A stretch of DNA of 64,000 nt, taken from the NCBI RefSeq assembly GCF_900107965.1, contig NZ_FNVU01000007.1:310001-374000 (forward strand), read 5' to 3'. A program made the position numbers and the translations under genes. Positions 16,267-26,905 of this stretch are shown in pieces. Below the pieces are notes generated by a model that was given only the letters and a program-made list of their open reading frames with translations, did no database searches and was not told where the DNA came from. Source of the stretch: Actinacidiphila yanglinensis (GTDB lineage: Bacteria > Actinomycetota > Actinomycetes > Streptomycetales > Streptomycetaceae). Position 1 is the first letter of the stretch; the number at the start of each line of letters is the position of its first letter.

Positions 16267-17325
16267 ATGCCTCAGGACAACTCTGAGCCGCCGAAAAGGC
16301 CGGGCCGCCCCACCATGCGCGAAGTCGCGCTGCTGGCCGGGGTGGCCCCCAAGACCGTGTCGCGCGTGGTCAACGGGGTGAGCACGGTCGATCCGGCGCT
16401 GGCCGCACGCGTGCGGGCGGCGGCCGAGAGGCTCGGCTACCGGCCCAACCTCACTGCCAGCAGCCTGCGTCGGGGCGACGGCCGCACCGCCAGCGTCGGC
16501 ATGCTCGTGGAGGACGCGGCCAACCCGTACTCCTCGGCGCTGATCCGTACCGTCGAGAACGTCGCGCGGCAGAGGGGCGTGCTGCTGCTGATCGGCAGCC
16601 TGGACGAGGACCCGGCCCGCGAACGGGCGCTGGCCCACACGCTGATCGACCGGCGCGTCGACGGGCTGGTGATCGTGCCCTCGGGCCGCGACCAGAGCTA
16701 CCTGATCAGCGAGCAGAACGCGGGGACGGCACTGGTCTTCGTCGACCGCGAGCCGAAACTGCTGGACGCGGACGCGGTGGTCTCGGACAACCGCGCCAGC
16801 GCGATCACCGCGGTCGACCACCTGCTGGCCGGCGGCCACCGGCGGATCGCCTACCTCGGGGACCTCGCGTCGATCTCCACCGCCGCCCAGCGGTACGACG
16901 GGTACACCCACGCCCTGGAACTGGCCCAACTCCCCGTCGACGAGGCCCTCGTACGCCAGGGCCTGGTCACCGAGCAGGCGGCCATCGACGCCACCCGCGA
17001 GGTGCTCGCGCTGCCGGACCCGCCCACCGCGCTGTTCACCAGCCAGAACGTCGTCACCATCGGATGCAGCCGCGCGCTGCGGGAGTTGGGCCTCCAGGAC
17101 CGGGTGGCGATGGTGGGGTTCGACGACTTCCCGCTGGCGGACATGCTCCGGCCGGGGATCTCGGTCATCGCCCAGGACGTGGAGGGCATCGGCCGGATCG
17201 CCGCGGAGACGTTGTTCCGGCGGCTGGACGGCGACCAGTCGCCGCCGGCCACCACCGTGCTGCCCACCCGCCTGATCACCCGCGGCTCGGGCGAGATCCG
17301 GCGCGGGGAGCCGTCCGGTGACTGA
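16267..17325 (+). CDS. LacI-family transcriptional regulator
   Basis: A 352-residue LacI/GalR repressor. The N-terminal helix-turn-helix (TMREVALLAGVAPKTVSRVVNG, about residues 16-37) is followed by the hinge helix NLTASSLRRG and a periplasmic-binding-like sugar-sensing domain with GLVIVPSGRDQ and VGFDDFPLADMLRPGIS. The ATG at 16267 has GGGAG six bases upstream; in-frame codons further upstream lie in the operator region. It is divergent from the sugar transporter/levanase operon and overlaps the sugar kinase gene by eight bases, so it is very likely the local repressor. The inducer is probably fructose or a fructose phosphate, which is inference. Confidence 0.93.
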   Translation: MPQDNSEPPKRPGRPTMREVALLAGVAPKTVSRVVNGVSTVDPALAARVRAAAERLGYRPNLTASSLRRGDGRTASVGMLVEDAANPYSSALIRTVENVARQRGVLLLIGSLDEDPARERALAHTLIDRRVDGLVIVPSGRDQSYLISEQNAGTALVFVDREPKLLDADAVVSDNRASAITAVDHLLAGGHRRIAYLGDLASISTAAQRYDGYTHALELAQLPVDEALVRQGLVTEQAAIDATREVLALPDPPTALFTSQNVVTIGCSRALRELGLQDRVAMVGFDDFPLADMLRPGISVIAQDVEGIGRIAAETLFRRLDGDQSPPATTVLPTRLITRGSGEIRRGEPSGD

Positions 17326-18337
17326 CGGCGCGCCCGGGGAGGACGAACCGCTGGTCACGGTGATCGGCGAGGCCCTGATCGATCTGGTGGCCAACGGCGG
17401 GCCGTGCGACTTCCAGGCCAGGCCCGGTGGCAGCCCGTTCAACGTCGCGGTCGGGCTGGCGCGGCTGGGCCGGCACACCGCGCTGATGGCACGACTGGCT
17501 GACAACGCCTTCGGCCGGCTGCTGCGGGAGCACGCCGAGGCCGAGGGGATCGACCTGTCCCGCGCGGCCCACGCCCACGAGGCGACCACGCTGGCCGCGG
17601 TCTCCCTGGACACCGAGGCGCGGGCCAGCTACGACTTCTACGGCCAGGGGACCGCCGACTGGCAGTGGACCGCCGCCGAGGCCGCCCGGGTCCCGGACCG
17701 CACGTCCGTGCTCCACTTCGGCTCCCTCGCCTCCTGGATCCCGCCCGGCGACGGGTACATCCACGCCGCGGTGACCTCCGTACGCGACCGCGGCGAGGCG
17801 CTCGTCAGCTACGACCCGAACGTCCGGCCCAGCCTCATGCCCGACCGCGCCCGGGCACGGTCCATGGTCGAGCGCTCGGTGGCCACCGCGCATCTGGTGA
17901 AGGCAAGCCGCGAGGACGTGGAGTGGCTCTACCCCGGCGGCGTCCGCCAGGCGGGTCTGCGCTGGACCGAGTTGGGCGCGCGACTGGTCGTCGTCACCGA
18001 CGGCCCCGACGGCGCGCACGCCTTCCGCGCGGACGGCAGCGCGCTCGACCGCCCCGGCCGCAAGGCCGCCGTGGCCGACACGGTGGGCGCGGGCGACGCC
18101 TTCACCGCGGGGCTGCTCAGCGCGCTGGTCCGCCGCGGGCTGCACGCCCCCGAACCGCTGGCGGGCGCCTCGACGGGGGACCTGGCCGCAGCCCTCGACG
18201 AGGCCGTGCTGGTCTCCGCGCTGACTTGCGAGCGGATCGGGGCGGACCCGCCGGTGGCCCGCCCGCGCCCCGGTGTGCCGGCCGGCACACCGCTGACGGC
18301 GGCGGATCTGGGGACCAAGGAAACACCGGCGGGGTAG
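17318..18337 (+). CDS. PfkB-family sugar kinase (probable fructokinase)
   Basis: A 339-residue carbohydrate kinase of the ribokinase/PfkB family. The N-terminal signature is GEALIDLV, followed by PGGSPFNVAVGLARLG. The C-terminal ATP-binding and catalytic signature is DTVGAGDAFTAGLLSAL, whose second Asp (GAGD) is the catalytic base. The sequence is of the bacterial fructokinase type (compare YDPNVRPSLMPD). The start GTG at 17318 overlaps the end of the LacI gene. Following extracellular levan cleavage and import, it would phosphorylate fructose to fructose 6-phosphate and complete the pathway encoded here. It ends before a strong bidirectional terminator. Confidence 0.92.
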   Translation: MTDGAPGEDEPLVTVIGEALIDLVANGGPCDFQARPGGSPFNVAVGLARLGRHTALMARLADNAFGRLLREHAEAEGIDLSRAAHAHEATTLAAVSLDTEARASYDFYGQGTADWQWTAAEAARVPDRTSVLHFGSLASWIPPGDGYIHAAVTSVRDRGEALVSYDPNVRPSLMPDRARARSMVERSVATAHLVKASREDVEWLYPGGVRQAGLRWTELGARLVVVTDGPDGAHAFRADGSALDRPGRKAAVADTVGAGDAFTAGLLSALVRRGLHAPEPLAGASTGDLAAALDEAVLVSALTCERIGADPPVARPRPGVPAGTPLTAADLGTKETPAG

Positions 18338-18431
18338 CGCCGGGGGCCGGGGTGGCGCGAGGACCGGCCGGCGGGGCGATCGGGCGGCGCGAGCGGCACC
18401 GCGGCCGGTGCCCCGCCCCGCACGCACGGGA

Positions 18432-18461
18432 AGGGGCCCGGGGTACGCACCCCGGGCCCCT
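18432..18461. terminator. bidirectional terminator between sugar kinase and nuoN
   Basis: A 13-base-pair stem, with GGGGCCCGGGGT at 18433-18444 matching ACCCCGGGCCCC at 18449-18460, closes on the tetraloop ACGC. It sits between two convergent genes, 16 bases before the nuoN stop. Confidence 0.85.
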
Positions 18462-18476
18462 CCGTTTCCGTCCCTG

Positions 18477-20138
18477 CTAGCGGACGAACACGCCCGCCTT
18501 GTCGGCCAGGTCGAGGAAGTACTGGGGGGCCAGGCCCAGCACGAGGGTGACCGCGACGCCCACGGCGATGGCGGTCGAGGTGAGCGGGGAGGGCACGGCG
18601 ACCGAGGGGCCGTCGGCCTTGGGCTCGCTGAAGAACATCAGCACGATGACGCGGATGTAGAAGAAGGCCGCGATCGCCGAGGAGATCACACCGACGATCA
18701 CCAGGGGCATCGCACCGCCCTGCGCCGCGGCCTTGAAGACCGCGAACTTCCCGGCGAAGCCGGAGGTCAGCGGGATACCGGCGAAGGCCAGCAGGAAGAC
18801 CGCGAAGACCGCCGCGACCAGCGGCGAGCGGCGGCCGAGGCCGGCCCAGCGGGAGAGGTGGGTGGCCTCCCCGCCGGCGTCACGGACCAGCGTGACGACC
18901 GCGAAGGCGCCGAGGGTCACGAACGAGTAGGCGGCGAGGTAGAAGAGCACCGAGGACACGCCGTCCTTGTCGGTGGCGATCACACCGGCCAGGATGAAGC
19001 CCGCGTGCGCGACCGAGGAGTAGGCCAGCAGCCGCTTCACGTCGGTCTGGGTCACCGCGATCACCGCACCGGCGATCATGGTGGCGATGGCCACGCCCCA
19101 CATCACCGGCCGCCAGTCCCAGCGCATCCCGGGCAGCACCACGTACAGCAGCCGCAGCAGGGCGCCGAACGCGGCGACCTTCGTGGCGGCGGCCATGAAC
19201 CCGGTGACCGGGGTGGGCGCGCCCTGGTAGACGTCCGGCGTCCACATGTGGAAGGGCACCGCGCCGACCTTGAACAGCAGGCCGACCGTGACCATCGCGA
19301 TGCCGATCAGCAGCAGCGCGTCGTTGCCGGTGGTGTCGGCGAGCGCCGGGGTGATCTTGGCGGTGCCGTCGATCACCGAGGAGATCCCGGAGTACGACAC
19401 GGAGCCCGCGTAGCCGTACAGCAGCGCGATGCCGAAGAGCAGGAACGCCGACGAGAAGGCGCCGAGCAGGAAGTACTTCACGGCGGCTTCCTGCGACATC
19501 AGCCGGTTGCGGCGGGCCAGCGCGCACAGGATGTACAGCGGCAGCGAGAAGACCTCCAGCGCGACGAAGAGCGTCAGCAGGTCGTTCGCGGCCGGGAAGA
19601 TGAGCATGCCGCCGACCGCGAAGAGCAGCAGCGGGAAGACCTCGGTGGTGGTGAACCCGGCCCGGACCGCGGCCTTCTCCTGGTCGCCGCCGGGCACCGC
19701 GGAGCCCTGGGCGGCGAAGGAGTCGACGTGCTGCCCGTGCGCCATCGGGTCCAACCTGCGCTCGGCGAAGGTGAACACCGCCACCAGGGCGACCAGCAGG
19801 ATCGTGCCCTGGAGGAAGAGCGCCGGGCCGTCCACGGCGACCGCGCCCATGGCCGCGATGTGCGCCTTGGTGGTGCCGTAGCCCTTCTCGGCGAGCGCCA
19901 CCACGGCGGCGAACGCGGCGGCCAGGCCGACGATGGCCAGCACCACCTGCGCGGTGTAGCGGGACCGGCGGGGCACGAACGCCTCGGCGAGCACGCCCAC
20001 CATCGCCACACCGAAGACGATCAGCACCGGTGAGAGCTGCGCGTACTCGATGTGCGGGGTGGGGAAGCGGTCCGTGGTGGACGCGGCGCTCGTCCACATG
20101 CTGTGGACAGCGGGTCCCGTATGCAGTGCGGCGCTCAC
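18477..20138 (-). CDS. nuoN: NADH-quinone oxidoreductase subunit N
   Basis: The 553-residue NuoN subunit is one of three antiporter-like, proton-pumping membrane subunits of complex I. About fourteen hydrophobic helices are visible, with the family segments EVFSLPLYILCAL, HMWTPDVYQGAPTPVTGFM and LAYSSVAHAGFILAG. The last contains the broken-helix region, and Lys residues expected in the proton path are present. The GTG at 20138 overlaps the nuoM stop (GTGA). It is the last gene of the operon and runs into the terminator at 18432-18461. Its N-terminal about 30 residues are longer than usual and hydrophilic. Confidence 0.97.
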   Translation of the reverse strand: MSAALHTGPAVHSMWTSAASTTDRFPTPHIEYAQLSPVLIVFGVAMVGVLAEAFVPRRSRYTAQVVLAIVGLAAAFAAVVALAEKGYGTTKAHIAAMGAVAVDGPALFLQGTILLVALVAVFTFAERRLDPMAHGQHVDSFAAQGSAVPGGDQEKAAVRAGFTTTEVFPLLLFAVGGMLIFPAANDLLTLFVALEVFSLPLYILCALARRNRLMSQEAAVKYFLLGAFSSAFLLFGIALLYGYAGSVSYSGISSVIDGTAKITPALADTTGNDALLLIGIAMVTVGLLFKVGAVPFHMWTPDVYQGAPTPVTGFMAAATKVAAFGALLRLLYVVLPGMRWDWRPVMWGVAIATMIAGAVIAVTQTDVKRLLAYSSVAHAGFILAGVIATDKDGVSSVLFYLAAYSFVTLGAFAVVTLVRDAGGEATHLSRWAGLGRRSPLVAAVFAVFLLAFAGIPLTSGFAGKFAVFKAAAQGGAMPLVIVGVISSAIAAFFYIRVIVLMFFSEPKADGPSVAVPSPLTSTAIAVGVAVTLVLGLAPQYFLDLADKAGVFVR

Positions 20139-21730
20139 TTCTTCGCCTCCAGCGCGGGCTTGGGGTCGGTCTTGTGCACGTCGGAGAGCGTGTGCTTGAC
20201 CGACGGGTTGACGATGTCCGCCACCGGCTTCGGGTACACGCCGAGGAAGAGCAGCAGCGCGATCAGCGGTGCCACGACGACCACTTCACGCACCTTGAGG
20301 TCGGCCATGCCCTCGATGCCCGCCTTGACCGGACCGGTCATGGTCCGCTGGTAGAGCACCAGGACGTACAGCGCCGCGAGCACGATGCCGAGGGTGGCGA
20401 TGATGCCGAGCACCGGGTAGCGGCTGAACGTGCCCACCAGCACCAGGAACTCGCTGACGAACGGTGCGAGCCCGGGGAGCGACAGCGTGGCCAGACCGCC
20501 GATCATGAAGGTGCCGGCCAGCACCGGCGCGACCTTCTGCACCCCGCCGAAGTCGGCGATGATCCGCGAGCCGCGCCGGGTGATCAGGAATCCGGCGACC
20601 AGCATGAGGGCGGCCGTGGAGATGCCGTGGTTGACCATGTACAACGTCGCGCCGGACTCGCCCTGGCTGGTCATCGCGAAGATGCCCAGGATGATGAAGC
20701 CGAAGTGCGACACGGACGCGTAGGCGATCAGCCGCTTGATGTCGCGCTGGCCGACCGCGAGCAGGGCGCCGTAGATGATGCTGATCAGCGCGAGCACCAG
20801 GATCACCGGCGTGGCCCACTTCGACGCCTCCGGGAAGAGCTGGAGGCAGAAGCGCAGCATCGCGAAGGTGCCGACCTTGTCGACCACCGCGGTGATCAGG
20901 ACCGCCACCGGCGAGGTGGCCTCCCCCATCGCGTTCGGCAGCCAGGTGTGCAGCGGCCACAACGGCGCCTTCACCGCGAAGGCGAAGAAGAAGCCGAGGA
21001 ACAGCCACCGTTCGGTGTCGGTGCCCAGCTTGAACTGCCCGGAGGCGCGGGCGTCCAGGATCTGCTGCAACGAGAAGGTCCCGGTGCCCAGTTGCCTGGC
21101 CGTCGCGGCGTACAGGCCGATGATCGCGGCCAGCATGATGAGCCCGCCGACCAGGTTGTACAGCAGGAACTTCACCGCCGCGTATGACCGCTGGCGGGCC
21201 GCCTCCTCCTCGCCGCCCGGGTGCGCGCGGTCGCCGAAGCCGCCGATGAGGAAGTACATCGGGATCAGCATGGCTTCGAAGAAGATGTAGAAGAGGAAGA
21301 CGTCGGTGGCCTCGAAGGACAGCACCACCATCGCCTCGACCAGCAGGATCAGCGCGAAGAAGCCCTGGGTGGGCCGCCAGCGCCGGTTCGGGTCGGGCCC
21401 CTCGAGGGGGTCGGCGTCATGCCATCCGGCCAGCATCACGAAGGGGATCAGCAGTGCGGTCAGCGCCACCATGACGACGGCGATGCCGTCGACGCCCAGG
21501 TCGTAGTGGAGCCCGAAGTTCTTCACCCAGGTGTGCGACTCGGTGAGCTGGTAGCGGGCACCGCCGGGATCGAAGCGCACCATCGCGATGATCGCGAGCA
21601 CCAGCGTGCCGAGCGAGAAGGCCAGCGCCGTGTACTTGGCGGCGACCCTTCGCGCGGCGGGCACGGCCGCGGTGGCGATGGCGCCGACCGCGGGCAGTGC
21701 CGCAGTGGCGGTCAGCAGAGGAAACGACAT
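20135..21730 (-). CDS. nuoM: NADH-quinone oxidoreductase subunit M
   Basis: The 531-residue NuoM antiporter-like subunit is part of the proton-translocating arm of complex I. It has about fourteen transmembrane helices and the conserved ATDVFLFYIFFEAMLIPMYFLIG segment holding the key membrane glutamate. PLWPLHTWLPNAMGEATSPVAVL and LIAYASVSHFGFIILGIF follow. The ATG at 21730 lies six bases after the nuoL stop. The stop overlaps the nuoN start. Confidence 0.97.
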   Translation of the reverse strand: MSFPLLTATAALPAVGAIATAAVPAARRVAAKYTALAFSLGTLVLAIIAMVRFDPGGARYQLTESHTWVKNFGLHYDLGVDGIAVVMVALTALLIPFVMLAGWHDADPLEGPDPNRRWRPTQGFFALILLVEAMVVLSFEATDVFLFYIFFEAMLIPMYFLIGGFGDRAHPGGEEEAARQRSYAAVKFLLYNLVGGLIMLAAIIGLYAATARQLGTGTFSLQQILDARASGQFKLGTDTERWLFLGFFFAFAVKAPLWPLHTWLPNAMGEATSPVAVLITAVVDKVGTFAMLRFCLQLFPEASKWATPVILVLALISIIYGALLAVGQRDIKRLIAYASVSHFGFIILGIFAMTSQGESGATLYMVNHGISTAALMLVAGFLITRRGSRIIADFGGVQKVAPVLAGTFMIGGLATLSLPGLAPFVSEFLVLVGTFSRYPVLGIIATLGIVLAALYVLVLYQRTMTGPVKAGIEGMADLKVREVVVVAPLIALLLFLGVYPKPVADIVNPSVKHTLSDVHKTDPKPALEAKK

Positions 21731-21736
21731 GAGCTA

Positions 21737-23641
21737 TCAGACCGCCCTCATGAGAAGGGTCGCGGCGACCACCACCGCGGTACCGCCGAGCATGGAGACG
21801 GCGTACGACCTGACGTAGCCGTTCTGGAGCCGGCGGAGCCGCCCGGACAGGCCGCCGACGGAGGCGGCCGAGCCGTTGACGACACCGTCGACCAGGGAGT
21901 GGTCGAGGTAGACCAGCGAGCGGGTCAGGTGCTCGCCGCCCCGGACCAGCACCACGTGGTTGAAGTCGTCCTGGAGCAGGTCGCGGCGGGCCGCCCGGGT
22001 GACCAGGCTGCCGCGCGGCGCGACGGCCGGCACGGACCTGCGCCCGTACATCAGCCAGGCGATGCCGACGCCGATCACCAGGCAGACCATGGTGGCGGCG
22101 GTGACGGTGCCGGTACTGACCGGCGAGTTGCCCTCGCTGTGCCCGGTGACGGGCTCCAGCCACTTCACGAACGAGGAGTTGATGCTGAACAGCCCGCCGG
22201 CGAAGACCGATCCGAACGCCAGGATGATCATCGGGACGGTCATCGACTTCGGGGACTCGTGCGGGTGCGGCTCGTGGCCCTCGGCGTCGGGGACCCAGCG
22301 CTTCTCGCCGAAGAACGTCATCAGCATCACCCGCGTCATGTAGAACGCGGTGATCGCGGCGCCCAGCAGGGCCGCGCTGCCGAGGATCCAGCCCTCGGTG
22401 CCGCCCTTGGCGTACGCCGCCTCGATGATCTTGTCCTTGGAGAAGAAGCCGGACAGCCCCGGGAAGCCGATGATGGCCAGGTAGCCCAGGCCGAACGTGA
22501 CGAAGGTGATCGGCATGAACTTCCGCAGGCCGCCGTAGCGGCGCATGTCCACCTCGTCGTTCATGCCGTGCATCACCGAGCCGGCGCCGAGGAACAGCCC
22601 CGCCTTGAAGAAGCCGTGCGTGACCAGGTGCATGATCGCGAACACGTAGCCGATCGGGCCGAGCCCGGCCGCCATGATCATGTAGCCGATCTGCGACATC
22701 GTGGAGCCGGCCAGCGCCTTCTTGATGTCGTCCTTGGCGCAACCGACGATCGCACCGAACAGCAGCGTGACCGCGCCGACGGTGACCACCGCGGTCTGCG
22801 CGTCGGGCGCCGCGTTGAAGATCGCCCCGGAACGGACGATCAGGTAGACGCCGGCGGTCACCATCGTCGCGGCGTGGATCAGGGCCGAGACCGGGGTCGG
22901 GCCCTCCATCGCGTCGCCGAGCCAGGACTGGAGCGGCACCTGCGCGGACTTGCCGCAGGCGGCCAGCAGCAGCATGAAACCGATGCCGGTGATCGTCGCG
23001 TGCTGGGTGCCGGCCGCCTGCGCGGCCCTCGGCAGCACGTTGGAGAAGGCGAACGACCCGAAGGTGGTGAACATCAGCATGATGCCGATGGACAGCCCCA
23101 TGTCGCCGACCCGGTTGACCAGGAACGCCTTCTTCGCCGCGGTCGCCGCGCTCGGCTTGTGCTGCCAGAAGCCGATCAGCAGGTAGGACGCCAGGCCGAC
23201 GCCCTCCCAGCCCGCGTACAGCAGCAGGTAGTTGTCGGCGAGCACCAGCAGCAGCATCGCCGCCAGGAACAGGTTGAGGTAGCCGAAGAAGCGGCGGCGG
23301 CGCTCGTCGTGCTCCATGTAGCCGATCGAGTAGATGTGGATCAGCGTGCCCACACCGGTGATCAGCAGCACGAACGTCATCGACAGCTGGTCGAGCTGGA
23401 AGCCGACCTGCGCCTGGAAGCCCTCCACCGGCACCCAGGTGAACAGGTGCGAGTGCAGGGCCCGGTCGTCGGCGTTCTTGCCGAGCATGTTGACGAAGAG
23501 CACCATGCCGAACACGAAGGACAGCAGCGCGAACAGCGTGCCCAGCAGATGGCCGGTGCGGTCGAACCGGCGGCCGCCGGTGAGCAGGACGCCCGCACCG
23601 AGCAGTGGTGCCGCGACGAGCAGTCCGATCAGGGTTTCCAC
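21737..23641 (-). CDS. nuoL: NADH-quinone oxidoreductase subunit L
   Basis: The 634-residue NuoL is the distal antiporter-like subunit carrying the long lateral helix of complex I. The sequence shows the conserved [46 protein letters not shown] and [16 protein letters not shown] regions. A C-terminal membrane anchor follows an amphipathic segment. Length and motif order are normal. The ATG at 23641 is 13 bases downstream of the nuoK stop, one of the few non-overlapping junctions in the operon. Confidence 0.97.
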   Translation of the reverse strand: METLIGLLVAAPLLGAGVLLTGGRRFDRTGHLLGTLFALLSFVFGMVLFVNMLGKNADDRALHSHLFTWVPVEGFQAQVGFQLDQLSMTFVLLITGVGTLIHIYSIGYMEHDERRRRFFGYLNLFLAAMLLLVLADNYLLLYAGWEGVGLASYLLIGFWQHKPSAATAAKKAFLVNRVGDMGLSIGIMLMFTTFGSFAFSNVLPRAAQAAGTQHATITGIGFMLLLAACGKSAQVPLQSWLGDAMEGPTPVSALIHAATMVTAGVYLIVRSGAIFNAAPDAQTAVVTVGAVTLLFGAIVGCAKDDIKKALAGSTMSQIGYMIMAAGLGPIGYVFAIMHLVTHGFFKAGLFLGAGSVMHGMNDEVDMRRYGGLRKFMPITFVTFGLGYLAIIGFPGLSGFFSKDKIIEAAYAKGGTEGWILGSAALLGAAITAFYMTRVMLMTFFGEKRWVPDAEGHEPHPHESPKSMTVPMIILAFGSVFAGGLFSINSSFVKWLEPVTGHSEGNSPVSTGTVTAATMVCLVIGVGIAWLMYGRRSVPAVAPRGSLVTRAARRDLLQDDFNHVVLVRGGEHLTRSLVYLDHSLVDGVVNGSAASVGGLSGRLRRLQNGYVRSYAVSMLGGTAVVVAATLLMRAV

Positions 23642-23654
23642 GTCTCGCAGCCCC

Positions 23655-23954
23655 TTACAGCTTCATCAGGTTCGCGTCGTCGACCGAGGCCGAGTGGCGG
23701 GTTCGGTAGATCGACACGATGATCGCCAGGCCCACCACGACTTCGGCGGCGGCCACGACCATCGTGAAGAACGCGATGACCTGACCGTCGAGGTTGCCGT
23801 GCAACCGGGAGAAGGTGACGAACGCCAGGTTGCAGGCGTTCAGCATCAGCTCCACGCACATGAACACGACGATCGCGTTGCGCCGGATGAGCACTCCGGC
23901 CGCGCCGATGGTGAACAGCAGTGCCGCCAGGTACAGGTAGTTGGCCGGGTTCAC
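23655..23954 (-). CDS. nuoK: NADH-quinone oxidoreductase subunit K
   Basis: The small 99-residue NuoK has three transmembrane helices and the conserved membrane glutamates in [12 protein letters not shown] and [11 protein letters not shown] that couple quinone chemistry to proton movement. The start GTG at 23954 overlaps the nuoJ stop (GTGA) and gives the exact family length. It ends with TAA, uncommon in this window. Confidence 0.96.
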   Translation of the reverse strand: MNPANYLYLAALLFTIGAAGVLIRRNAIVVFMCVELMLNACNLAFVTFSRLHGNLDGQVIAFFTMVVAAAEVVVGLAIIVSIYRTRHSASVDDANLMKL

Positions 23955-24832
23955 TTGGCACCCTCCTCGGCGGAGGCCGGTGCCCGCTCGCCGTCGTGCT
24001 CCAACTCGGGCTGTTCCGGAGCGCGTTCCAGCCACTCGTCGGAACGCTGGTCCAGTTCGGCCAGCCGCCGCATCGCGTCCCGCGACACGTCGCGGATCTG
24101 GCCGCGCTCGCGGAGCGTGGAACTGACCGACAGCTCCGAGATCGAACCGTCGGGCAGCAGTGCCGGTACGTCCACCGCGTTGTGCCGGGCGTAGGTGCCC
24201 GGCGCCGGCAGCGGGGTGACCTGCTTGCCCTCGCGCACCCGGGCCTCGGCCTGCTCGCGCTGGGTGAGCCGCTCCTCGGTCCGCTCGCGGTGGGTGAGCA
24301 CCATCGCGCCGATCGCGGCGGTGATCAGCAGGGCGCCGGTGATCTCGAACGCCCACACGTACTTGGTGAACACCAGGTGGGCCAGGCCCTGGACGTTGCC
24401 GCCGTCGGCCGCGTTGGCCTGGCCGGTGCCGGCGAAGCTGTGCAGCGAGGCGTTGGCGATCCCGGCGATCAGCAGGATGCCGAAGCCGAGGCCGCACAGC
24501 GCGGCCATCCAGCGCTGCCCCTTGAGTGTCTCCTTCAGCGAGTCGGCGGCGGTGATGCCGACCAGCATGACGACGAAGAGGAAGAGCATCATGATCGCGC
24601 CGGTGTAGACGACGATCTGCACCACGCCGAGGAAGTACGCGCCCTGCGCGAGGTAGAACACCGCGAGGACGATCATCGTGCCGGCCAGCGACAGCGCGCT
24701 GTGCACCGACTTCTTCATCAGGACGGTGCCGAGCGCGCCGATCACGGCGACGGTGCCCAGCACCCAGAACTGCACGGCCTCGCCGGTGGAGGTCTGGTAC
24801 GCCGCGGCGGCGAGCGACATCGAGCCGGTCAT
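23951..24832 (-). CDS. nuoJ: NADH-quinone oxidoreductase subunit J
   Basis: NuoJ is a membrane subunit with five predicted helices and the conserved [32 protein letters not shown] block. The product is 293 residues, well above the about 170 of Escherichia coli. The last about 110 residues form a charged, Glu/Arg-rich cytoplasmic tail with [17 protein letters not shown], a pattern typical of actinomycete NuoJ. The ATG at 24832 overlaps the nuoI stop. Confidence 0.95.
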   Translation of the reverse strand: MTGSMSLAAAAYQTSTGEAVQFWVLGTVAVIGALGTVLMKKSVHSALSLAGTMIVLAVFYLAQGAYFLGVVQIVVYTGAIMMLFLFVVMLVGITAADSLKETLKGQRWMAALCGLGFGILLIAGIANASLHSFAGTGQANAADGGNVQGLAHLVFTKYVWAFEITGALLITAAIGAMVLTHRERTEERLTQREQAEARVREGKQVTPLPAPGTYARHNAVDVPALLPDGSISELSVSSTLRERGQIRDVSRDAMRRLAELDQRSDEWLERAPEQPELEHDGERAPASAEEGAK

Positions 24833-25488
24833 GCCTCGTCCCCCGTCCCGGCCGGGGCGCTGCCGCCGGGGGCGACGGTCTCCGCCGCCTCGGGCTCGCC
24901 GGTGAACGGGTTCTCGACCGGCACCGACTCGTCGGGCTTCTCGCCCTTGGAGACGGCCACCTGCCGTACGGTGCCGGGCGCGGCCTCGGTGACCGCGCCG
25001 CGGTAGTAGTCGCCCTCGTCCATGCCCGGGAAGATCGAGTGCGGCGACTCGACCATGCCCTCCTCCAGGCCGGCGAGCAGCTGCTCCTTGGTGAAGATCA
25101 GCGACTCGCGGGTGCGGTCGGCGAGTTCGTACTCGTTGGTCATGGTCAGCGCGCGAGTCGGGCACGCCTCGATACACAGGCCGCACAGGATGCAGCGGGC
25201 GTAGTTGATCTGGTAGACGCGGCCGTAGCGCTCGCCCGGGGAGTAGCGCTCCTCCTCGGTGTTGTCCGCGCCCTCCACGTAGATCGCGTCGGCCGGGCAG
25301 GCCCAGGCGCACAGCTCGCAGCCGACGCACTTCTCCAGCCCGTCCGGGTGCCGGTTGAGCTGGTGGCGGCCGTGGAACCGCGGTGCGGTGGGCTTCTTGT
25401 ACTCGGGATACTGCTCGGTCAGCCGCTTCTTGAACATGGCCTTGAAGGTCACGCCGAAGCCCGCGACCGGATCCAGGAACTCAGGCAT
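24829..25488 (-). CDS. nuoI: NADH-quinone oxidoreductase subunit I
   Basis: A 219-residue ferredoxin-like subunit carrying two [4Fe-4S] clusters (N6a and N6b) that pass electrons toward NuoB. The two motifs are [12 protein letters not shown] and [12 protein letters not shown], about 45 residues apart. An Ala/Pro/Glu-rich tail follows. The ATG at 25488 is preceded by the end of nuoH, which it overlaps by eight bases. An upstream extension of the frame would lie wholly inside nuoH and is not needed. Confidence 0.96.
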   Translation of the reverse strand: MPEFLDPVAGFGVTFKAMFKKRLTEQYPEYKKPTAPRFHGRHQLNRHPDGLEKCVGCELCAWACPADAIYVEGADNTEEERYSPGERYGRVYQINYARCILCGLCIEACPTRALTMTNEYELADRTRESLIFTKEQLLAGLEEGMVESPHSIFPGMDEGDYYRGAVTEAAPGTVRQVAVSKGEKPDESVPVENPFTGEPEAAETVAPGGSAPAGTGDEA

Positions 25489-26905
25489 CGCCGTCCTCCG
25501 TGTTCTCCGTCTGCGCGGCGTCCTGTCCGGACGAGCCGGACACGCCGGACGCACTTGGTGCGCCTACGAGTTGGGCCTGCGCGCGGCTGGGCCGCCGTGG
25601 CACCCGCTCGGCCGTCTGCCCCGGCAGCGGCGGCACGGGATAGCCGCCCGCCATCGGGTCGAACCTGTCCGGCGGGGCCAGCGCGCCACCGGCGCCGGCC
25701 TCCTTCCGCTTCTCCTCGCGGTCCCGGAAGACGTCGACGACGAGCGAGATCAGCAGCAGTGCCACCACCGCGCCGCCGATGTACAGCACGATCTTCGTGA
25801 AGTCGTAGTTCTCGTTGCGCATCGCCTTCACGGCGGCGACCAGCATGAGCCAGACCATCGAGACCGGGATGAGCACCTTCCAGCCGAGCTTCATCAGCTG
25901 GTCGTAGCGGACCCGGGGCAGGGTGCCGCGCAGCCAGATGAAGAAGAAGAGCAGCAGCTGCACCTTGATCACGAACCAGAGCAGCGGCCACCAGCCGTGG
26001 TTGGAGCCCTCCCAGAAGGTGCTGATCGGCCAGGGCGCCCGCCAGCCGCCGAGGAAGAGGGTGGTGGCGACCGCGGAGACCGTCACCATGTTGACGTACT
26101 CGGCGAGCATGAACAGCGCGAACTTGATCGAGCTGTACTCGGTGTTGAAGCCGCCGACCAGGTCGCCCTCGGACTCCGGCATGTCGAACGGCGCCCGGTT
26201 GGTCTCGCCGATCATCGTGCAGATGTACACCAGGAAGGAGACCGGCAGCAGGATGATGTACCAGCGGCCGTGCTGGGCCTCGACGATGGTCGAGGTGGAC
26301 ATCGAGCCGGAGTAGAGGAAGACCGCCGCGAAGGACAGGCCCATCGCGATCTCGTACGAGATCATCTGCGCCGACGCGCGCAGCCCGCCGAGCAGCGGGT
26401 AGGTCGAGCCGGACGACCAGCCGGCGAGCACGATGCCGTAGATGCCGACCGACGCGGTGGCGAGGATGTAGAGGATGCCGATCGGCAGGTCGGTGAGCTG
26501 CATCGCGGTGCGGTGGCCGAAGATGGACACCTCGTTGTCGGCCGGGCCGAAGGGGATCACCGCGAAGGACATGAACGCGGGGATCGCGGCCACGATCGGC
26601 GCGAGGACGAAGACCACCTTGTCCGCGCGCTTGACGGTGAGGTCCTCCTTCAGCATCAGCTTGATGCCGTCCGCGAGCGACTGGAGCATCCCCCACGGAC
26701 CGTGCCGGTTCGGCCCGATCCGCAGCTGCATCCAGGCGACGACCTTGCGCTCCCACACGATGGAGAACAGCACGGTCAGCATCGCGAACGCGAAGCAGAA
26801 CACCGCCTTGATGACGATCAGCCACCACGGGTCGGTGCCGAAGAACGACAGGTTCTCCGTGGTGGTGGCGGCGAGCTGGCTGCCACCGGCGAACAGGGCG
26901 GTCAT
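25481..26905 (-). CDS. nuoH: NADH-quinone oxidoreductase subunit H
   Basis: The 474-residue NuoH membrane subunit forms the quinone chamber together with NuoB and NuoD. It has eight hydrophobic helices and the signatures [32 protein letters not shown] and [12 protein letters not shown], plus [20 protein letters not shown]. About 90 C-terminal residues are hydrophilic and Pro/Ala-rich, an extension usual in streptomycetes. The start overlaps the nuoG stop (ATGA). Confidence 0.97.
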   Translation of the reverse strand: MTALFAGGSQLAATTTENLSFFGTDPWWLIVIKAVFCFAFAMLTVLFSIVWERKVVAWMQLRIGPNRHGPWGMLQSLADGIKLMLKEDLTVKRADKVVFVLAPIVAAIPAFMSFAVIPFGPADNEVSIFGHRTAMQLTDLPIGILYILATASVGIYGIVLAGWSSGSTYPLLGGLRASAQMISYEIAMGLSFAAVFLYSGSMSTSTIVEAQHGRWYIILLPVSFLVYICTMIGETNRAPFDMPESEGDLVGGFNTEYSSIKFALFMLAEYVNMVTVSAVATTLFLGGWRAPWPISTFWEGSNHGWWPLLWFVIKVQLLLFFFIWLRGTLPRVRYDQLMKLGWKVLIPVSMVWLMLVAAVKAMRNENYDFTKIVLYIGGAVVALLLISLVVDVFRDREEKRKEAGAGGALAPPDRFDPMAGGYPVPPLPGQTAERVPRRPSRAQAQLVGAPSASGVSGSSGQDAAQTENTEDGDA